Assembly: GCA_023846275.1 (NCBI GenBank)
Contig: JAIUJO010000091.1
Span: forward strand, 1,071,229 to 1,135,228
DNA: 64,000 nucleotides
DNA from: Vanilla planifolia
Taxonomy: Eukaryota; Streptophyta; Magnoliopsida; Asparagales; Orchidaceae
Direction of reading: 5' to 3'
This document shows, piece by piece, positions 13,071 through 31,416 of this stretch. The position numbers were made by a program, and so were the translations under genes. The notes beneath the pieces are model-generated. The model searched no databases. It saw only the letters and a list, made by a program, of their open reading frames with translations, and was not told where the DNA came from. Positions within the stretch are counted from its first letter, which is position 1, and each line of letters opens with the position of its first letter.

Positions 13071-16000
13071 CACACATGCACAATGATACACATGAAAAAA
13101 ATGCATGCATTGCACACACACACACATGCACATGCACATAGAACTATACAGACACACATGCACACACACCCTTGCATACACGTAAAGCACACACATGCAT
13201 AGACATAGGTGTACACACACATATGTATATGCACACAAACACACATCTACAAATGCACATGCCCATGCACATTAACACATATGCACAAAATCACATCTTG
13301 AGATAAACATGAACACATATATGCACAAACACACATGAACATACACATATAGGTGCACACATACACACATACACATGCACATAAGTAAACACACACAAAT
13401 ATAAGCACAAACACATACACAAACACACATGCATAAACATTAACATATGCATACACACATGCATGCACATATGTGCACACACACTTGTGTATAGACACAT
13501 ACACACTGACGCACCCACACATGAACATAAGCACACATAATACACATAAAAATGAACACACACACATACACACATACACAAACATGCTTGCTCACACAAA
13601 TAAATACCCCATACACATATGCTCTCACATACCCACCCATGCACACACACAGAACCACAAACTCATGCACACACATGCACATGAAGACATTCACATTTGC
13701 ACACATGCATGTAGCTATATGCACATAAGCACATAGGCACACATGTACTCACATATAGCAAAACACACAGACAACAAACATGTACACTTACACGAACACA
13801 CATGGACATACACACATACATACAAACACACACAAAGTACATAATCACACACACACACTCATGGATAGACAAACACAAACACACATGCACATTCAAAGAC
13901 ATGCGCATCCACACACACTTGCTCACACCCACAAGCATACACATGCATGCACCCACACATCTCCACACATACATAAACACACATATGCACACATGTGCAC
14001 AATCAACATATTCAAATGCATGCACTGGTGCACACATACAATCATACATGTATGCAATCACATATGCACACACATGCACACATGCACAAACACTAGCTCA
14101 CACCTGTATGCAAATACATGTATGAAAAACCACATTCTTGCACATGCACAAACACACACATGCACACAAGAACACACAAATGCATGTAATGGCCCATGCA
14201 CACATGTCAGCACTTGTGTAGGCACATAAACACATGTTTACATGCACACACATATAAAATCACACTCACACAAAAATAGACAAACACAAAAGTCACAAAA
14301 ACATACATACACATGCACACATACATGCACAAGCATACACACATGGCTGCACACACATACACAAATGCACATGGATACACAAGCGTTCAGACTCGCACTC
14401 GCACTCACACATATGCACATAGACACACACATTACCCACACATAAGCATACACCTATGTGTGGAAACATGCAGGCACAACATAGACATGCATGCAAACAT
14501 GCACACACACATGCTCACACCCACCCACACACATACACACATGCACATAAGAGCACATGTGCACACAATGCACACACACATAGACACACGCAAGCATGTA
14601 CCCATGCACATGCATGCACAATTAAATTCACATCCAAACATATGCACATGCACACATGATCAAATGCATATACATGCACACAAACATCCATAAGAAATCA
14701 CATAATCTCATAGATATGCACCCACACAAGCACATACACACATAAAGATACACACATGGATGCACACACACACACATGCACACAAACACAAACACATGCA
14801 AACAAACACACACATGTACACACACAAACATAAACACACATCGTGCATAAACTCGCATACTTAGGCATACACACACACACATAAACACATGCACATATAA
14901 ACATAGATAATACACCCAAGCACATGCATAAATACACACGTGCATTCATGCAAACAAATGTGCACACACAAATGCATACACACAAGCACATATGTACCCA
15001 CATATGCACAAGAAGCACACACACATGCATAAACACACACGCATACACACATTGACATACATGCAAACATGTCCACACACAGATGCTTATGCATAGGAAC
15101 ATGCAAAAACATAGACACACACACATACACTCATACACATACTCACTCATACACATACTCACACATACACAAACGCACACACACAGATGTACACACACAC
15201 ATACTCACACTGTCAAACACACACACACACACAAGTCCGAACAATTAGACACACACAAGCATAGACACTTGCACATGCACGTACACAAATCCATACATAC
15301 ACATGCATATACACACATATAGGTAGACATACAAACAAAAACACACAAATGTATATATGCGTACACACACATGTGCACTCATGATCACACAAACAAATGC
15401 ATAGATGTTCACACACACTATGCAAAATCAGACATGTACATGTACACACAGATGCACACACACACACAAACACATACTTACACATGAATAGACATGCACA
15501 TATGTATAAAAATGCACATACACACACACACACACAGACACACACAAAAGCTCATGCACACACACACACACCTATGCACACACACACATAGATGAACACA
15601 CTCACCAACATACACCAACACAAACCTACACACAGAGATACATTCACACATGCAAACACACAAACACATACCTACATATGCACATAAACACATTTGCACA
15701 AACACACATGGACATGCATGCATAGATATACACACATACATTCATAGATATGCACAAGTACACACACACACACACACACAAACATGCACATGCATACACA
15801 TGGGCACATACATACACACATCATGCAAACACACATACTCTCACACACATGCACATATACACACACACATACACATCCACGCACACACATGTATACACTA
15901 TGACATGCACACACATGAACACATACATCAACATACAGATATGCACACAATTAAGCACAAATGATCTCACATGGATGTAAGCATATACACACACACTCAC

Positions 16001-19000
16001 ACACATACACACATACACAAACACATGTTTGTGTATACACACTCTCACTCACACGTGCACATATGGACACACACACGCACCTAGCCATGCACACACACAT
16101 GCATAGACATACACACATACAAACACACACACACACAAACACATACATACACACATACACTGACACTCATGCATACATGCACACACTTGCAACCCATGAA
16201 CTTAAATCCAGGCATAGAAGTGCACACGAACATGCACACACACCTAAACACACATATGCACACAAGAATGCATAGATATGCACACACACACATGTTGACA
16301 CACATGCACATATATATGCATACACACATACACAAGCATGTACCAACACACACTCATGCACACATAAGCACACATGCATGCATGCACATACATATGCAAA
16401 TGCACTCATGCACACACACACACACACTTATACACATATGTGCATGTATACACACATATACACATACACATGCACGTACATATGACACACATGTTGGCAC
16501 ATAGACATAAGTACACATGCATGTTCACTATCGCACATATACTTATGCACACACATACACATACATGCATCCCCACCAACACCGATGCTACACACACATA
16601 ACTTCGAAGCAAGCATTCACTTGTACATGCATGCACACACGCAAGTATAAACACATGCAAATGCACAGACACATGTAGGCTCACACATTCAAACATACAC
16701 ACACACACACACACACACACCTACACTCACACGCATTGAGACATGCACAAATATCACACACATGCATATGCACACACACATGTTAACAAACAAGCATGGG
16801 CACACAAGAATGTAAACATAGTCCAACACTCATATGCACACACATACTAAAATATGCCCATGCACATACACATGCACACACAAATACACATACATTCGTA
16901 CATGTATTCACACACGTACAAACATGCACACATGAAAACACATGCACATAAACACAAGCACATACACTAAAACAAACTTGCACATGCACTCATGCAAACA
17001 TGCACAAGCATACATACAAAAACATAGAGAAACACACACATGTGCATCCACATGAACATATACATGCACACAAACACAAACATATGCACACACACCGAAG
17101 CACACTCTCATGAACAAACACACATGCACACACACACATACATATATATACACATATACATGCATATGAACATGCACACAAACACACATGCAAGCAAAGA
17201 CATATAAACATATGAACATGCACACACATATACTCATAGATAAGTATGCACACGCATGCATGTGCACATGTATAATTACATATGCACACACACATGCAAA
17301 ATTACATATACACACATAGACACATTAATGCATATACATCTACAAAAACATGCACATGCACTTGCATAAGCATAAAAACACATGCACACAAACACATACA
17401 TAAGTGCAAACACATACACATGTATACATGTACACACACATGCAAACACATGCATAAACATGCTCATGCACATGCATGGACACACCTATACACATGCTCA
17501 CACAAATATATAGACACAACACACTCACTCACACCAACACATAAACTCAAATGTATACATAGACACACATGCATACATACACATACAGAGAAATACATGC
17601 ACATTCATGGACACACACACATGCATGCACGTGTGCACCTGCTCACTCACATGCACATGTACACACACACAAAGATGCGCACACACATACACACAAATAA
17701 AGACACAAATGCACACAGACAAACACACTTACACATGTATACATAAAAATGCTTTCACACATCCACTCACAGATGCACACATGCACGTGCATAGATATGT
17801 CTATTCATGCATGCACAAACACACATACACACATGCACACACTCTCTCAAATGCATAAACTCATAAGAATGTGCCAGAACAACACAAAAGCACACAAATA
17901 TGCACACATGCAGATAGATACCGACAAACACAAGCACACATGCACACACCCTTGCACAAATGCATACAAGCACACACACACACATAAGCATGCTCACTCA
18001 CATCCATATGAACACACCTAAACAAGTTCCCAAACATGCATACATAGACACTCACATGACCATGCAGACACATGTGTACACAATTGCAACACAAATGCAC
18101 ACACAAACACACACATACAAATATACATACAAGCACACACACACATAAGAATGCATAGATACCCAAGGCATCAACACATATAAACATGCATGCACCCTCA
18201 CAAACATGCTTACTTACACATACATGCACTTATATGTGCCATTACACACACACATGCACACATACATACATATGCATACACATGTACACATACACACATG
18301 CACACACTTCTGCATGCTCATACAAACAAATGCACACACTCAAGTGCACACACATAGACACACGCACACACATAAAAATGTACATACACTCACAAACATG
18401 CACCCACATGCATGCACACACATTCACATGAACACATATGCAAGCGCAAGGTCAAACACTTCCACCAATGCAAAAACACAAACACACAATCACAAGCACA
18501 AATAAACTAACACTTGCATGAACTCACAAACATATGCACATGCACACAAACAAAGATGCACACAGGCACATACACACAAACGTGCATGAATGTACATACA
18601 TAAGCACACACAAATGCATGCATGCACCCACACACGAACACACATATGAAAAGAGACACAAACACATGTATGAACACACACACATATGCATAAACATGGG
18701 TACAAATACTTGCACACACATGCAAACACACATGCACACATATCCACACAAACATGCATATACTCACATACACACACACATTTGTAGAGAAATATATACA
18801 CATAGAAACACACATGCATATGCATTCATGCACAGACATATAAGCACACACACCAACACACACCCATAGACACATACATACCAAAACATGTGCAAACATG
18901 CACAAATGGACACATACATGTAGGCACATGCACATGCCTATGCACACACTTAGACACGCATGCACGCACACATACAGACATGCTCAGACACATGCACACA

Positions 19001-20769
19001 TACTCACACACGCATACACTCACATTCATGATCACATGCTTGTATACACTCACACAAGCACACAAACACAAGCACAGATGCCCACAATGACAAACACATG
19101 CACACACCCACACTAACACACAAAGAGACATGCACACATGCACTCTTGTAGACACAATCTCTCACATGCACATGCATACATAAACATAAACACACACACA
19201 TACATGCACAAACACATACATGCACACACACACACACATTCATGCACATACACATGCACGTTCACAATCACACACACTTGCATGCATACACAAAATGTGT
19301 GTGCACTAGCCTACACACATGGGTGGTTGCATACACACTCATGCAAAAGCACACGTGCATGCACTCCTATGGTTGCACTAATGCAAAGATATGAACACAC
19401 ACTTGCGAACACATAGTCATGTAGACACTCACACATAATAATCCAAACTCACATGCACACAAACATGCATGGATACATGCACACATACTCACACATGCTC
19501 CCTCACACATGTGCTTATGTGTGCACACATATGTTCTTACTCACAAATAGGTAATACACAAGCACTCACACTTACCCTCATGATTGAATGCACAAACATA
19601 CACATATGCATGCACGAGCACACATACACACACTCACACATGCACCCCAAGAAAAAAGACACAAACACATAAACGTACATGCACACTTGCTCATGCACAT
19701 AGACACACATATACACACATGCATATACATGTGCATAGCACACATAAATAAGCACAAAAATATATGCACACACAAATAGATAGACAAATCACATATGCAC
19801 ACACACACCAACATACACAAACCAGTGCAAACCTACACACGCATACACACACATGTACACATATGCATGAATGCATGTGCACATGCACACATGCATGCAC
19901 TCAAGCACACACACACAAGTACAAAAACTCACACATGCACATGCACACAAAACCACCCACACATGCACCTATGCAAACATACATTGACACACTCATAAAT
20001 GCACTCTCACTGGCACACAAACGTAGACATAAACACAAGATATGCAAACCACAAGTACAAATAGACAAACATACACACATATGCATAAGCACATGCTAAC
20101 ACATGCACACTAAAAAAATACTCAAACGAACCCACAAGCACAAATATGCATGGATAAGCACACACACACATGCACACAAACACAAAACAAACAAGCACAT
20201 GCACTGGAAAGCTCACACATTCACATACACACACATATGCATGCACACAAACACATGCACACATGTGTGCGCATCTACACATGTTGCACACAAGTGAAAA
20301 AAAGCATGCACACTTCTACACACATGCATACAAATATGCATACAAACACATACACACATACCCACAAAAATAGACACGTACACATGTAGAAACATATGCA
20401 CACACTCACGTGTAAACATCTACATGCATACATACATACACACATAAATAGACACACACATGTAAATATACACAAAACATACACGTATATACACACACAC
20501 GTGCACATGTGCACACATGCAAATGCGCACACATGAACATGTGCACATAGGCACATCCATAGACTCACACTCATACACACACATACATTAACACTTGCTT
20601 GGACAAATGACAAATGTTGACATGCATGCACCCACCATCACAGACACACACACACGTATAAGAATGCACATTCACACTTGTACACACATAAACACACTAC
20701 AAACATACATACAGGTAGAGAGTTTCACACATAGGCACAAACACATAAACACGCATGTACACACACACA

Positions 20770-21720
20770 AGCACAACCATAGCAACATAAACACACATAT
20801 AATCAAAGGCTCATAAGCACACACACACACACACACACGTGCATACTCAAACATGCAAGCACACATAAATGCAAATTGATGCATATACAAAGACTCACAC
20901 AGACTAACACATGCACATGCATACACATAAGAGCACACATATGAAAGTGCACACATAGATGCTGACAAACAAACATATGCACACACATGTACTCACATGC
21001 ATAATGCATGAACACAAATACACAAACATACAGACATGTATGCAAACACACAAATATGAATAAATAAACACATACACACGTACACATACACACACACACA
21101 TGCAAATGCACACACACACACACAAGAATACGCACACACATGTACACACACACGTACAAACATACACACATGTAGATATATGAGCACATATGTACAAACA
21201 CACATGCACACATATGCACAAGGGCTTGCACACACACACATACACAACCATAGAAACATGAACACACATACAATCAAAGGCTCATAAGCACATAGATATA
21301 CACAAACACATGCTCAAACACACAAGCACAAATAAATGCACACTCATGTATACACACAAACTCACACACACATACACATGCACATGAATACACATAAAAG
21401 AGCACACACATGCACATATATGAAAGTGCACACACAGATGTTCACAAACAGATAGATGCACACACACACGCATTCACATACATACCCACATGCCAATGCA
21501 TGTACACATAAATACATAAACACACACACACACATGCATGCAAATACACAAATATAAACGCACACAAACACGTACACATACACACACATTCACACAAGCA
21601 CACACACCCATGCAAATGAACACACAAACATGCACACACACACACACATATTCACATACATACTCGGATGCACACACACATATAGAGACACTCACATGCA
21701 CATGCACATGCACACGCACA
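20770..21720. repeat. Tandem duplication of about 475 bp within the CA-rich array
   Basis: A roughly 50-bp block containing ACAACCATAG and AATCAAAGGCTCATAAGCAC occurs ending near 20821 and again ending near 21292 (offset 471), with only a few differences. A second anchor, ATGAAAGTGCACACA, occurs at 20941 and 21420 (offset 479). The order and spacing indicate one duplicated segment. Confidence 0.75.
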
Positions 21721-22837
21721 CGCACACGCACACGAACACGAACACATACATTTTTGGACTCCTACACATACATGTAGACAAACATATGCACACACCCATG
21801 CACAAATATACTCCATGCACACAGAAACCCACATTAATATGCACACACACATACACACATGCACATACACACACAAACTCACAAGCATGCATGCACAAAC
21901 ATGCACAGACATAAGTATGTACACACGTAATCACAAACACTTATAGACACACATGAACACACACAAAGACATTCACATTGATGTGCATACATATACATAC
22001 AAATATGCACAAGCACACAAACACATGCACACACATATGTTGACATGCTCACAAGAACATGTACATACACTGACACTATTGAACATGCCCATACGCACAT
22101 GCAAATACACATGCACAAACACATGCACATGCACATGCACACCTATATGTACACATGTATGCACACATACATGCACACTGACACACAAACACATGTACAT
22201 GCACACACATGCATACACATGGATATACATCTACGTGCCTAAGAACATGCACAAACATATGCATGCACATACAAACACGAACACCCACATGCACAGGCAC
22301 ACACACACATATGCACCCATATATGCACATGTGCACATGCATAGACACACAAATGAAAAACCAAACACACACATGAACACATGCACTCACATGATCAAGC
22401 ATGCACACATATGTGCAAATGAACAAAAACACATGAACACACACACATAGAATCCAACACATGCACCCATACACATGTACACAAGCATACTTGCACACAT
22501 GCACAAACACACACACATGCTCATACACACATACCCACATCCAGACATACACAAACACACATGCATGCACATACAAACGTAGACATGTACCCATGTAGAC
22601 TCATACCCATGCAGACATGCATGCACTTACACATATTTGTATACACGTGTACCCACACACACACATGCACACACACACATACATAACCAAATGCAAGCAC
22701 ATACATATAGAGACATACATGTTCTCGTATGCCACGCATGCATTGACGACATACACACTGGTACACACATGCACCCACACACAAACATGCATGGACAAAT
22801 ACATGCACACACATAACCACAACCATACATGCATACA

Positions 22838-22840
<3 letters not shown>

Positions 22841-22876
<36 letters not shown>
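22841..22876. repeat. Compound (CA)n(TA)n microsatellite
   Basis: A perfect CA run (22841-22865) is followed by an AT run to 22876, the same arrangement as at 8871-8932. Confidence 0.88.
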
Positions 22877-25800
22877 GCACAAGCACACACTCTAACTCAC
22901 ACATGCATAAACACACATAGACACATGTATGCACACATGCAAACACGTGCATAGAAAAATTAAAATACACCTACACATTCACATGCATGCATATTCACTT
23001 GTAAACACATACAAAAAGATGCATAAGCATACAAACACACACACACAAGCAAGTAGACATAGTCACAAATATGCATAAACATTCATAGACAGACACGAAC
23101 ACACACACACGTGCACATGAACACATATGCACAAACATGTACAGGAACACACATATGCACATGCACACACACAAAAAAATGCACACACACGTGCACACCA
23201 ACACATATGTGCATAAGAATACACATCCACACAACACACATACATATGCACACTCAAACATGTATGCACGCACATACATGCCTGCACACTTACACATGCC
23301 TGTATAACAAGAAGCACACTTATATTCATGCATACACATAAAGACAGATACACACATGCATGTGTGCACGAACAGAGACATACACACAAAAATGCAAGAG
23401 TGCATCTACATACACACATGTGCATGTACGCACACTCAAACAAACCAGCAAGAACAAACATGCCCACATGGACACACTTATGCATGTATACATGCCTACA
23501 CACATGTAAACACACACACATTCACATAGGCACTAATTCACACACACACACTTACAAGAACATCTAGACAAACACTGCACAAAACACACACATGCACATG
23601 CATATAGGTGCACATTCACATGCACTCACAAGCACACTTATTTATGCACACACACACAAATGTTCACACATAGACACACACACACATGCACACAAACATG
23701 TAGACATGCACGTACATAAAAATGCTTGCACAGACACAAACTTGAGTGCACTAGCACACACACACACATACACATCTGAATGCATGCATGCATACACACA
23801 CATCCACACAGACACATACAAATGCATGCAGGCACACGAAAGCACACACACACACACACACAAATACAAGCACACAGGCATGCATGCACACAAACATGCA
23901 TAAACAAACACAATTAAGAAGCATATGCACACACAAATGGACACTCACACATATATATGGGCCCATGCATCACATGCACATGCACATTCACATACATATA
24001 TGCATGCATGCACTCCTTCAAAAATGCCCACACACAAACACTTGCACACACACACATGTAGCTATATGCATTCAAATGTGTGCATGTGCACATGTAGAAA
24101 AACACACAAACTTGCAAACACTCCAACACTGACACACACAAGCACACATGTACACTTACACATCCAAATGGATACATACACACAAACACACGTGTTCCCA
24201 CACACATGAACACTGTAACACAAATCCACATGCACACATGCACATGTTCTCACTCAAATGCATACAACACATGCATTAACACACACCCACACACACATGG
24301 GCATGTAGACATGCACCATGCACAAACACACACACAAAGAGACATGCACATGTGTGCAACCAAACATACACACATATGTGCCCACAGACATACACACAGA
24401 CATGCACATACACCACGCAACACTTGCATAAACCTATATAGTTGAACAAACACACATGCATGCACCACACAAACATATACATATGTATGCACACACACAC
24501 ATACACTCGTACCTCCCTTCACACACATACATGCACACACACACAAACACTTGAATACATAACCATACACAAACAAATACACACACACACCCCAACACAC
24601 ATACACATGCACGTACATGGTCACATAAGTAGAAACACACACCCATATGCACACATGCACATGCACAGCCACAAATATACACCTGCACACACACATTACC
24701 ACATAAATGCATACACATGCACTTACATGAACAAACACACCTACATACACACACACACACACACAAATGCACACACATAGACATGCATACATACGCACAC
24801 GCATGAATGAATGCACAGAAATGTGAACACAATCACAAAGACGAAGGCAAACAACTACACAAAAATACATGCACATGTGTGTCCCCTTACACACACATAA
24901 GCACATGCATATGCACAAACAAACACATGCATACACACACATGTATGTATGTGTACACACATATAAGCACACACAAACATGCAAACACACAAATGCATAC
25001 ACATGCTTGCACATGCATGTAAACACACACCCTCATGCACGTGAACGCTCCCACACACACACATAAAAAAATGCAATCACACACATATCTAAACACACAT
25101 GTGCACTCATGCACACACATGCACATGCAAAAGCACACACACACATGCATATGCACAAGTAGGTACAAGCCTATGAACATGCAAGCAAACACACATCCTC
25201 ACATGCACATGCATATGCACCCATGAATGCACACACATATGCAAACACACATACACAAATAACCACACACATGCATGCATGCAAAAATGCACGCACACAC
25301 ACATAGACGTATGCACACCAACATGCACACATGCACAAATGCAGACTCATACACACACACACATATGTAGGTACATGCATGCAAACGCACAAACAATTGT
25401 ACAAATAGGAACACATGCACAAATACACACAAGCACACACCCACATACATAGACACATACACATATGCATAAGCACATATGTACCTACACATGTACAAGC
25501 ACACAAATGCACACACACACACACACACACACTCACACACAAGTAGATATAAACACACATACAAATACACTTACATATACTCACACTTACACAAACAAAC
25601 ACACTTGCATTCTTTGCACACAGGAATTATCCAACAAACAAACAAACACACACACACATATAGATATACACATGCACATATGTACACATACACACATATT
25701 CACAATACCAAGATGCACTCACACATGCACAAAAATACATATGTGCATAAATGCACACATGAACACATATAAAAACACATGCACACACATGCACATATAA

Positions 25801-28800
25801 TATCATGCACACACATATAAAGGCACAAACACTCAACCACATAAACATATACACAAATAGACAACTCCATGGACATGTGCACACACCCACACTCATAGTC
25901 ATGCATACATATAACCATGCAAACACACGAGCATAAATTCATGCACCCTTGCACACAGGCATGCACAAATATGGAAACACACAAATGCATAGATGCACAC
26001 CCATGCACAGACATGCACACACACACACACATGACACTCTTATAAATCCATGCACACACACACCCACACAAACACCCACACACACCCATGCACACAAATA
26101 CACACACACACACACAAAGGCACACATATGCACTCACATATAGACATGTGTACACACTTGCAAGATCACGCACTCAACTAGACATGAAAACACACATGCA
26201 TGCACACATAAATACTCACATGCACAAACATATGCACATATTAGCATGCATGTATATGCACACACATGCAATCATACACACTTGCATACACACACACACA
26301 TAGTTAATCATGCAGGCATGTAAAGATCAACAAATATATGCATTTACACATAAACACATGCACAAACACAACACACATGCACCAACACATGTACTCACAT
26401 ACAAACATGCACACACACATATAGAGACACTCACACTTGCATACACACACACACATGCACACATGAATGTACACACATGCAGGCAACCATAAACATACAC
26501 CAGCCTATACTAGCACGCACACACAGACACACACACGTAAATACACACACACATATATGGACACACTGACAAACACATATGAACAATTAAATATATGCAC
26601 ACTCAAACAAACACACATACACACCCACTTATGTACACACATACATAGGCATGCAAAAACACACACAAGAGCTCTTACACATGCTCACACAGACAAACAT
26701 AGACACACACATGAATCCACTCACATAGAGTGTGCAAGTGTAAATTCATAGACATGTATAGACACACACAGACATATGAATACACACTCACACACCTACA
26801 CACACACACACACCATACAAACACATGCATAGACAAACGCACATGCAAGCACATGCACACACATAAACTCACACACACACATGCAGACACACACATGCAA
26901 ATGCATGCATACACACACACATGTACACATCACATACACATAGCCACATACACATGTACATAAATACACATACACATAAGCACAGATAGGTACACACACA
27001 AATACATATACAAGCACACACATGCATACACGAATATACACATGTGAGCATGCACATACATAGACACATACCCACACCCACACCCACACACATACACATG
27101 CACTCAAAGCAAACACAAATATGCATAACAAATATGCATACACATTCACACATACACACTCATGCTCTCACACACAGACACACATGCATGCCCAAAGACA
27201 CACAGATTCATTCGCACAGACATTCTCACAGGCACTCACGCACACAAACAAACACACACAAAAACACACAAAATACACAAAAACAAAAAAAAACACATAA
27301 TATTATACACACACACACACGCATGCACAAACATCCACACATAAAAACACCCACACACACACCCTCATCCACAAACACACACATATAAAAGCACTCATGC
27401 ATGCACCAACACACACATAAGAACTCACACGCATGTGCATGAGCTAAAACACACAAATAAAAATGCCAATACACACACACAACCACACATGCACACACAC
27501 ACACACACGAACACACACGCACACTCACATGCCCACATGCATATGCACACAAAAAAACACAAGCACACACATAAACACATGCTTACACACACAGATGCAC
27601 ACATACACATAATCTCACTCAAACACATGCACACATTCACATACATGTGCTTACGTACACAAGCACATAAGCACACATGGGCATGCATTCACACACACAT
27701 ACATACATGCACACATATACACATGCAGACATACATCCACAGGAACACATACACACCTATCCACATTTACATGCACATGCACACCCAAGCCCCACATACG
27801 CATTCACACACATGCACACACAATACACACACACACACACAAAGTCCCATACACCCACATATATACACACAAACATAGAAAAGTACATGCACACATGAGT
27901 GAACATGCACAAAAACATACACACATACATGCACAAACACACACAACACACACACATAAAACATACTCATGCATGCTCCCACACACTCACACACACCAGA
28001 ATACATGCACATACATGTACACACACACACACAAGTACACCCACACATGAAAAGCCACATATGTAGGCACACAATCATGCAAGCGCACACTTGTCTACAC
28101 CTATGCATGCTTGCACACCCAAAAGCACACACACTTAAATAGAGACACATAAGCACACATACAAATAGATGCTTACACTTATAATGACACATACATGCTT
28201 GCACACATAAACAAGCACACATGTAATCACATGCACAAATGTGAACTCATATGTAAACACACTGGCACACACCATGCACACAAAAGCATATATAAAACAG
28301 ACACAAATAGGAACATATACACAAACACGCACATACACTGAGACACATGACCATGCCTTGACACACACACACTCTCTTATGTACAAACATGAATGTATAC
28401 ATTCATGCGTGTACACATAGACCCAACTTACACGAACACACACATGCACAAACATACACATGTTGACATGCACACACCAAGATGAACACACTTATGTATT
28501 TACATGCATGCAGAAGCACACATACACACAATCTTAGTCACACTCACAGAAATGCACAAACACATAAGCTAATAGACATGCACACACACATAAACTCACA
28601 GACATACACACACATGTATATGCACAAGCACCCACACACACACATGCACACTCATGCACATGCATATGCATGCACATGACTATACAAACACACAAGCATG
28701 CACATATGTGTGTACATTAACACACATGCTCTTCCACGCACCCACATATATTCACACATTTGTACACTGACACACATGCACACAAACACACACATAGACA

Positions 28801-31416
28801 TACACGTAAGCACATGCATGCTTGCATGCACATGTACATATGAACAAATACACAAACATGATTGCATGTATACATGCACACACAACATACACACACATTC
28901 ACACAAACACATATAAAAGCATGTGCACACACACACATGCATGCACTGACACTTATAAATGCTCACAATCGTAAACACACATACAAAGAAACATGTAGAC
29001 ATGCACTCAAATCCACACAGACTCGCCCTTAGACACAAGAAAACACACATGCATGAATGTAAACACATGAATGTGAACATGAATACATAAATACATGCAT
29101 ACAAGCACACATACACATACAGAAGCTTACATGTAGATGGCTATGCACACACACCCACAATAATACATGCACATGCACAAGCACACAAAGGCATGCACAA
29201 ATGAATAAGCACACATGCATGCATACATGCATGCAAACAATGCTCTCCCACACATGCATGTAGACACACATTCACAAGTGCATGCATAGACTCCCACACA
29301 CATGCACACATGCCTACATGACACCCACAAACATACATGCATGTATGTACACACACAAAAACACATGCACACACTCACACACACACACATACATAAATGC
29401 ATAAACACACACACAAACAAACCCATATGCATACACATACCCAAAAACATGTCCATACACATGTTCACACAAGCATGTATGCACAAATTCACATTGACAC
29501 ATCCATGCATGCACATACACACATACTCTCATGTGTACACAAAGTCATACACACAAACACACATGCATAAGCACACATGCACACACATAATCACACACAT
29601 ATATGTATTCATATGCACGCAAACTTTCACACACACTCATATACACATACACACATACACATGCACATATACATGTATGTGCACACACACACACACACAC
29701 TCTTACAGAAAACAATTGCATGCATTCGCACCCACATGCACACATGAAGACACATATGTGCGAACTCCCATAAGAATGCATAGAGACACATGCACATGCA
29801 CTCGCAGACACATAAGTATATGTGCACATACAAACATGAACACACACATACACACATATACACATACACACACACACATACATGTACAATCACAAACATG
29901 CATGTCCACACATACACACGCACACACAAAAACACACACAGATTCATGCACTTGTACCCATGTGCACACACACATACGCTTGCACATGGATGCATTCATG
30001 CACAAAAATGTGCTCGCACAAGCAATCACAAATAGGAGCACACTCTTAAACATATGAAAACACACACACACACATGTGTATGCACATAGACAATCATAGA
30101 AATGCACACACACGGGTGCACACATAGTACACGAATAGACACACATGCATAGAGACACACACCTACACACTACCTAACATGCACATGTTTCCTCATACAC
30201 ACACATACACACATACATAAGCTCACATAATTGCACATGTATGTAGACACATGCACACAGACAAGCATAAGAATGCTCATAGCCACACAAACATGTATAG
30301 ACATACTCACACACCTACAAACACTAACACATACACACATGTATGTTAACTTGGACACACACATGAAGAGATACATACATGCATGCACTCACATGCACCC
30401 ATATGTGTCTACATGGGCAATACACTCACACACACACACATGAACACACACCCACATGTGCTTGCAACCACACAAACACACATGCTTTCATAGAACACAC
30501 ACACAAATGCACATGCACACAAAGTACACATGCACACGCACGTACATGTAAACACATGCACACATATAGAAACACGTACACACATGCACATACATCCCTA
30601 TCTATAACTACCCCTACACATACAAATACACATGCACACACAAATGATGCATGCATGCAAATTCACATATAGACACTCACACAAATGCACACACTTTCAC
30701 AAGCATACACACATGCACACATAAATAGACACTCATACACACATGTACACACATGCACATTCTTAAACACACACAAGCACACACCTACACACACATGCAC
30801 TCACTCACACAAGCATGCACATAATTGTGAGCATATATACCTATGCATACAAAGAGTCACTGACACACATACACACATTGGCCACAAATGGATGCAACAC
30901 ACACAGAAACAACAAATTAATGTGCACAAATACACACATAAGTATACTTCTGCACATAAGCTCACACATAGATGTATGATCAAGCTCACAAATACACATA
31001 CATGCAAGTAGACATGAACACACGTGCATGTAGACATGAACACATGCACACCTGCATGTAAACACATAATTATGCTCACACAAATATATGCAAGCATACA
31101 CGTGCCCACACATGCATACACACAAGCACATGCACATAAACAAGAGTATCCACATGCACAGACACATGCATATACACAAACACATATACACATGCATAGG
31201 TATACACACAAATACATAATTACCCATACACACTCACACACATACACACACATGTACATACAAAAAATATCACACACACACACACACACATGCACATAGG
31301 CACATGAACACACATAGACACAAGCATGCATGCACACACACATGCACACATGTGCACACACAAATGCACATGACTACATACACACATGAACATGCACACA
31401 TGCACATGCATGTGTG

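Larger units (their letters stand above)
7690..31416. repeat. CA-rich alternating purine-pyrimidine satellite, 23.7 kb
   Basis: The array is made of CACACA, CACATG, CATGCA and CATACA words on the plus strand throughout, with no orientation switch. Nearly every step alternates purine and pyrimidine. There is no simple fixed monomer, but local duplications occur (see separate entries). The many frames of 60-250 codons read as His-Thr-Met-Tyr on one strand and Cys-Val-Met-Leu on the other. They arise because CAC/ACA/ATG/CAT contain no stop, and I reject them as genes. Apart from short islands of other sequence (for example 9450-9485, 16186-16225, 16567-16620, 25605-25640), I see nothing else in this stretch. 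Confidence 0.93.

Noticed and set aside
7864..31411. Over a hundred open frames of 60-258 codons rich in His/Thr/Met or Cys/Val/Met
   Set aside because: They occur in several frames and on both strands at once. CA/ATG repeats lack stop codons, and no frame shows domain structure.
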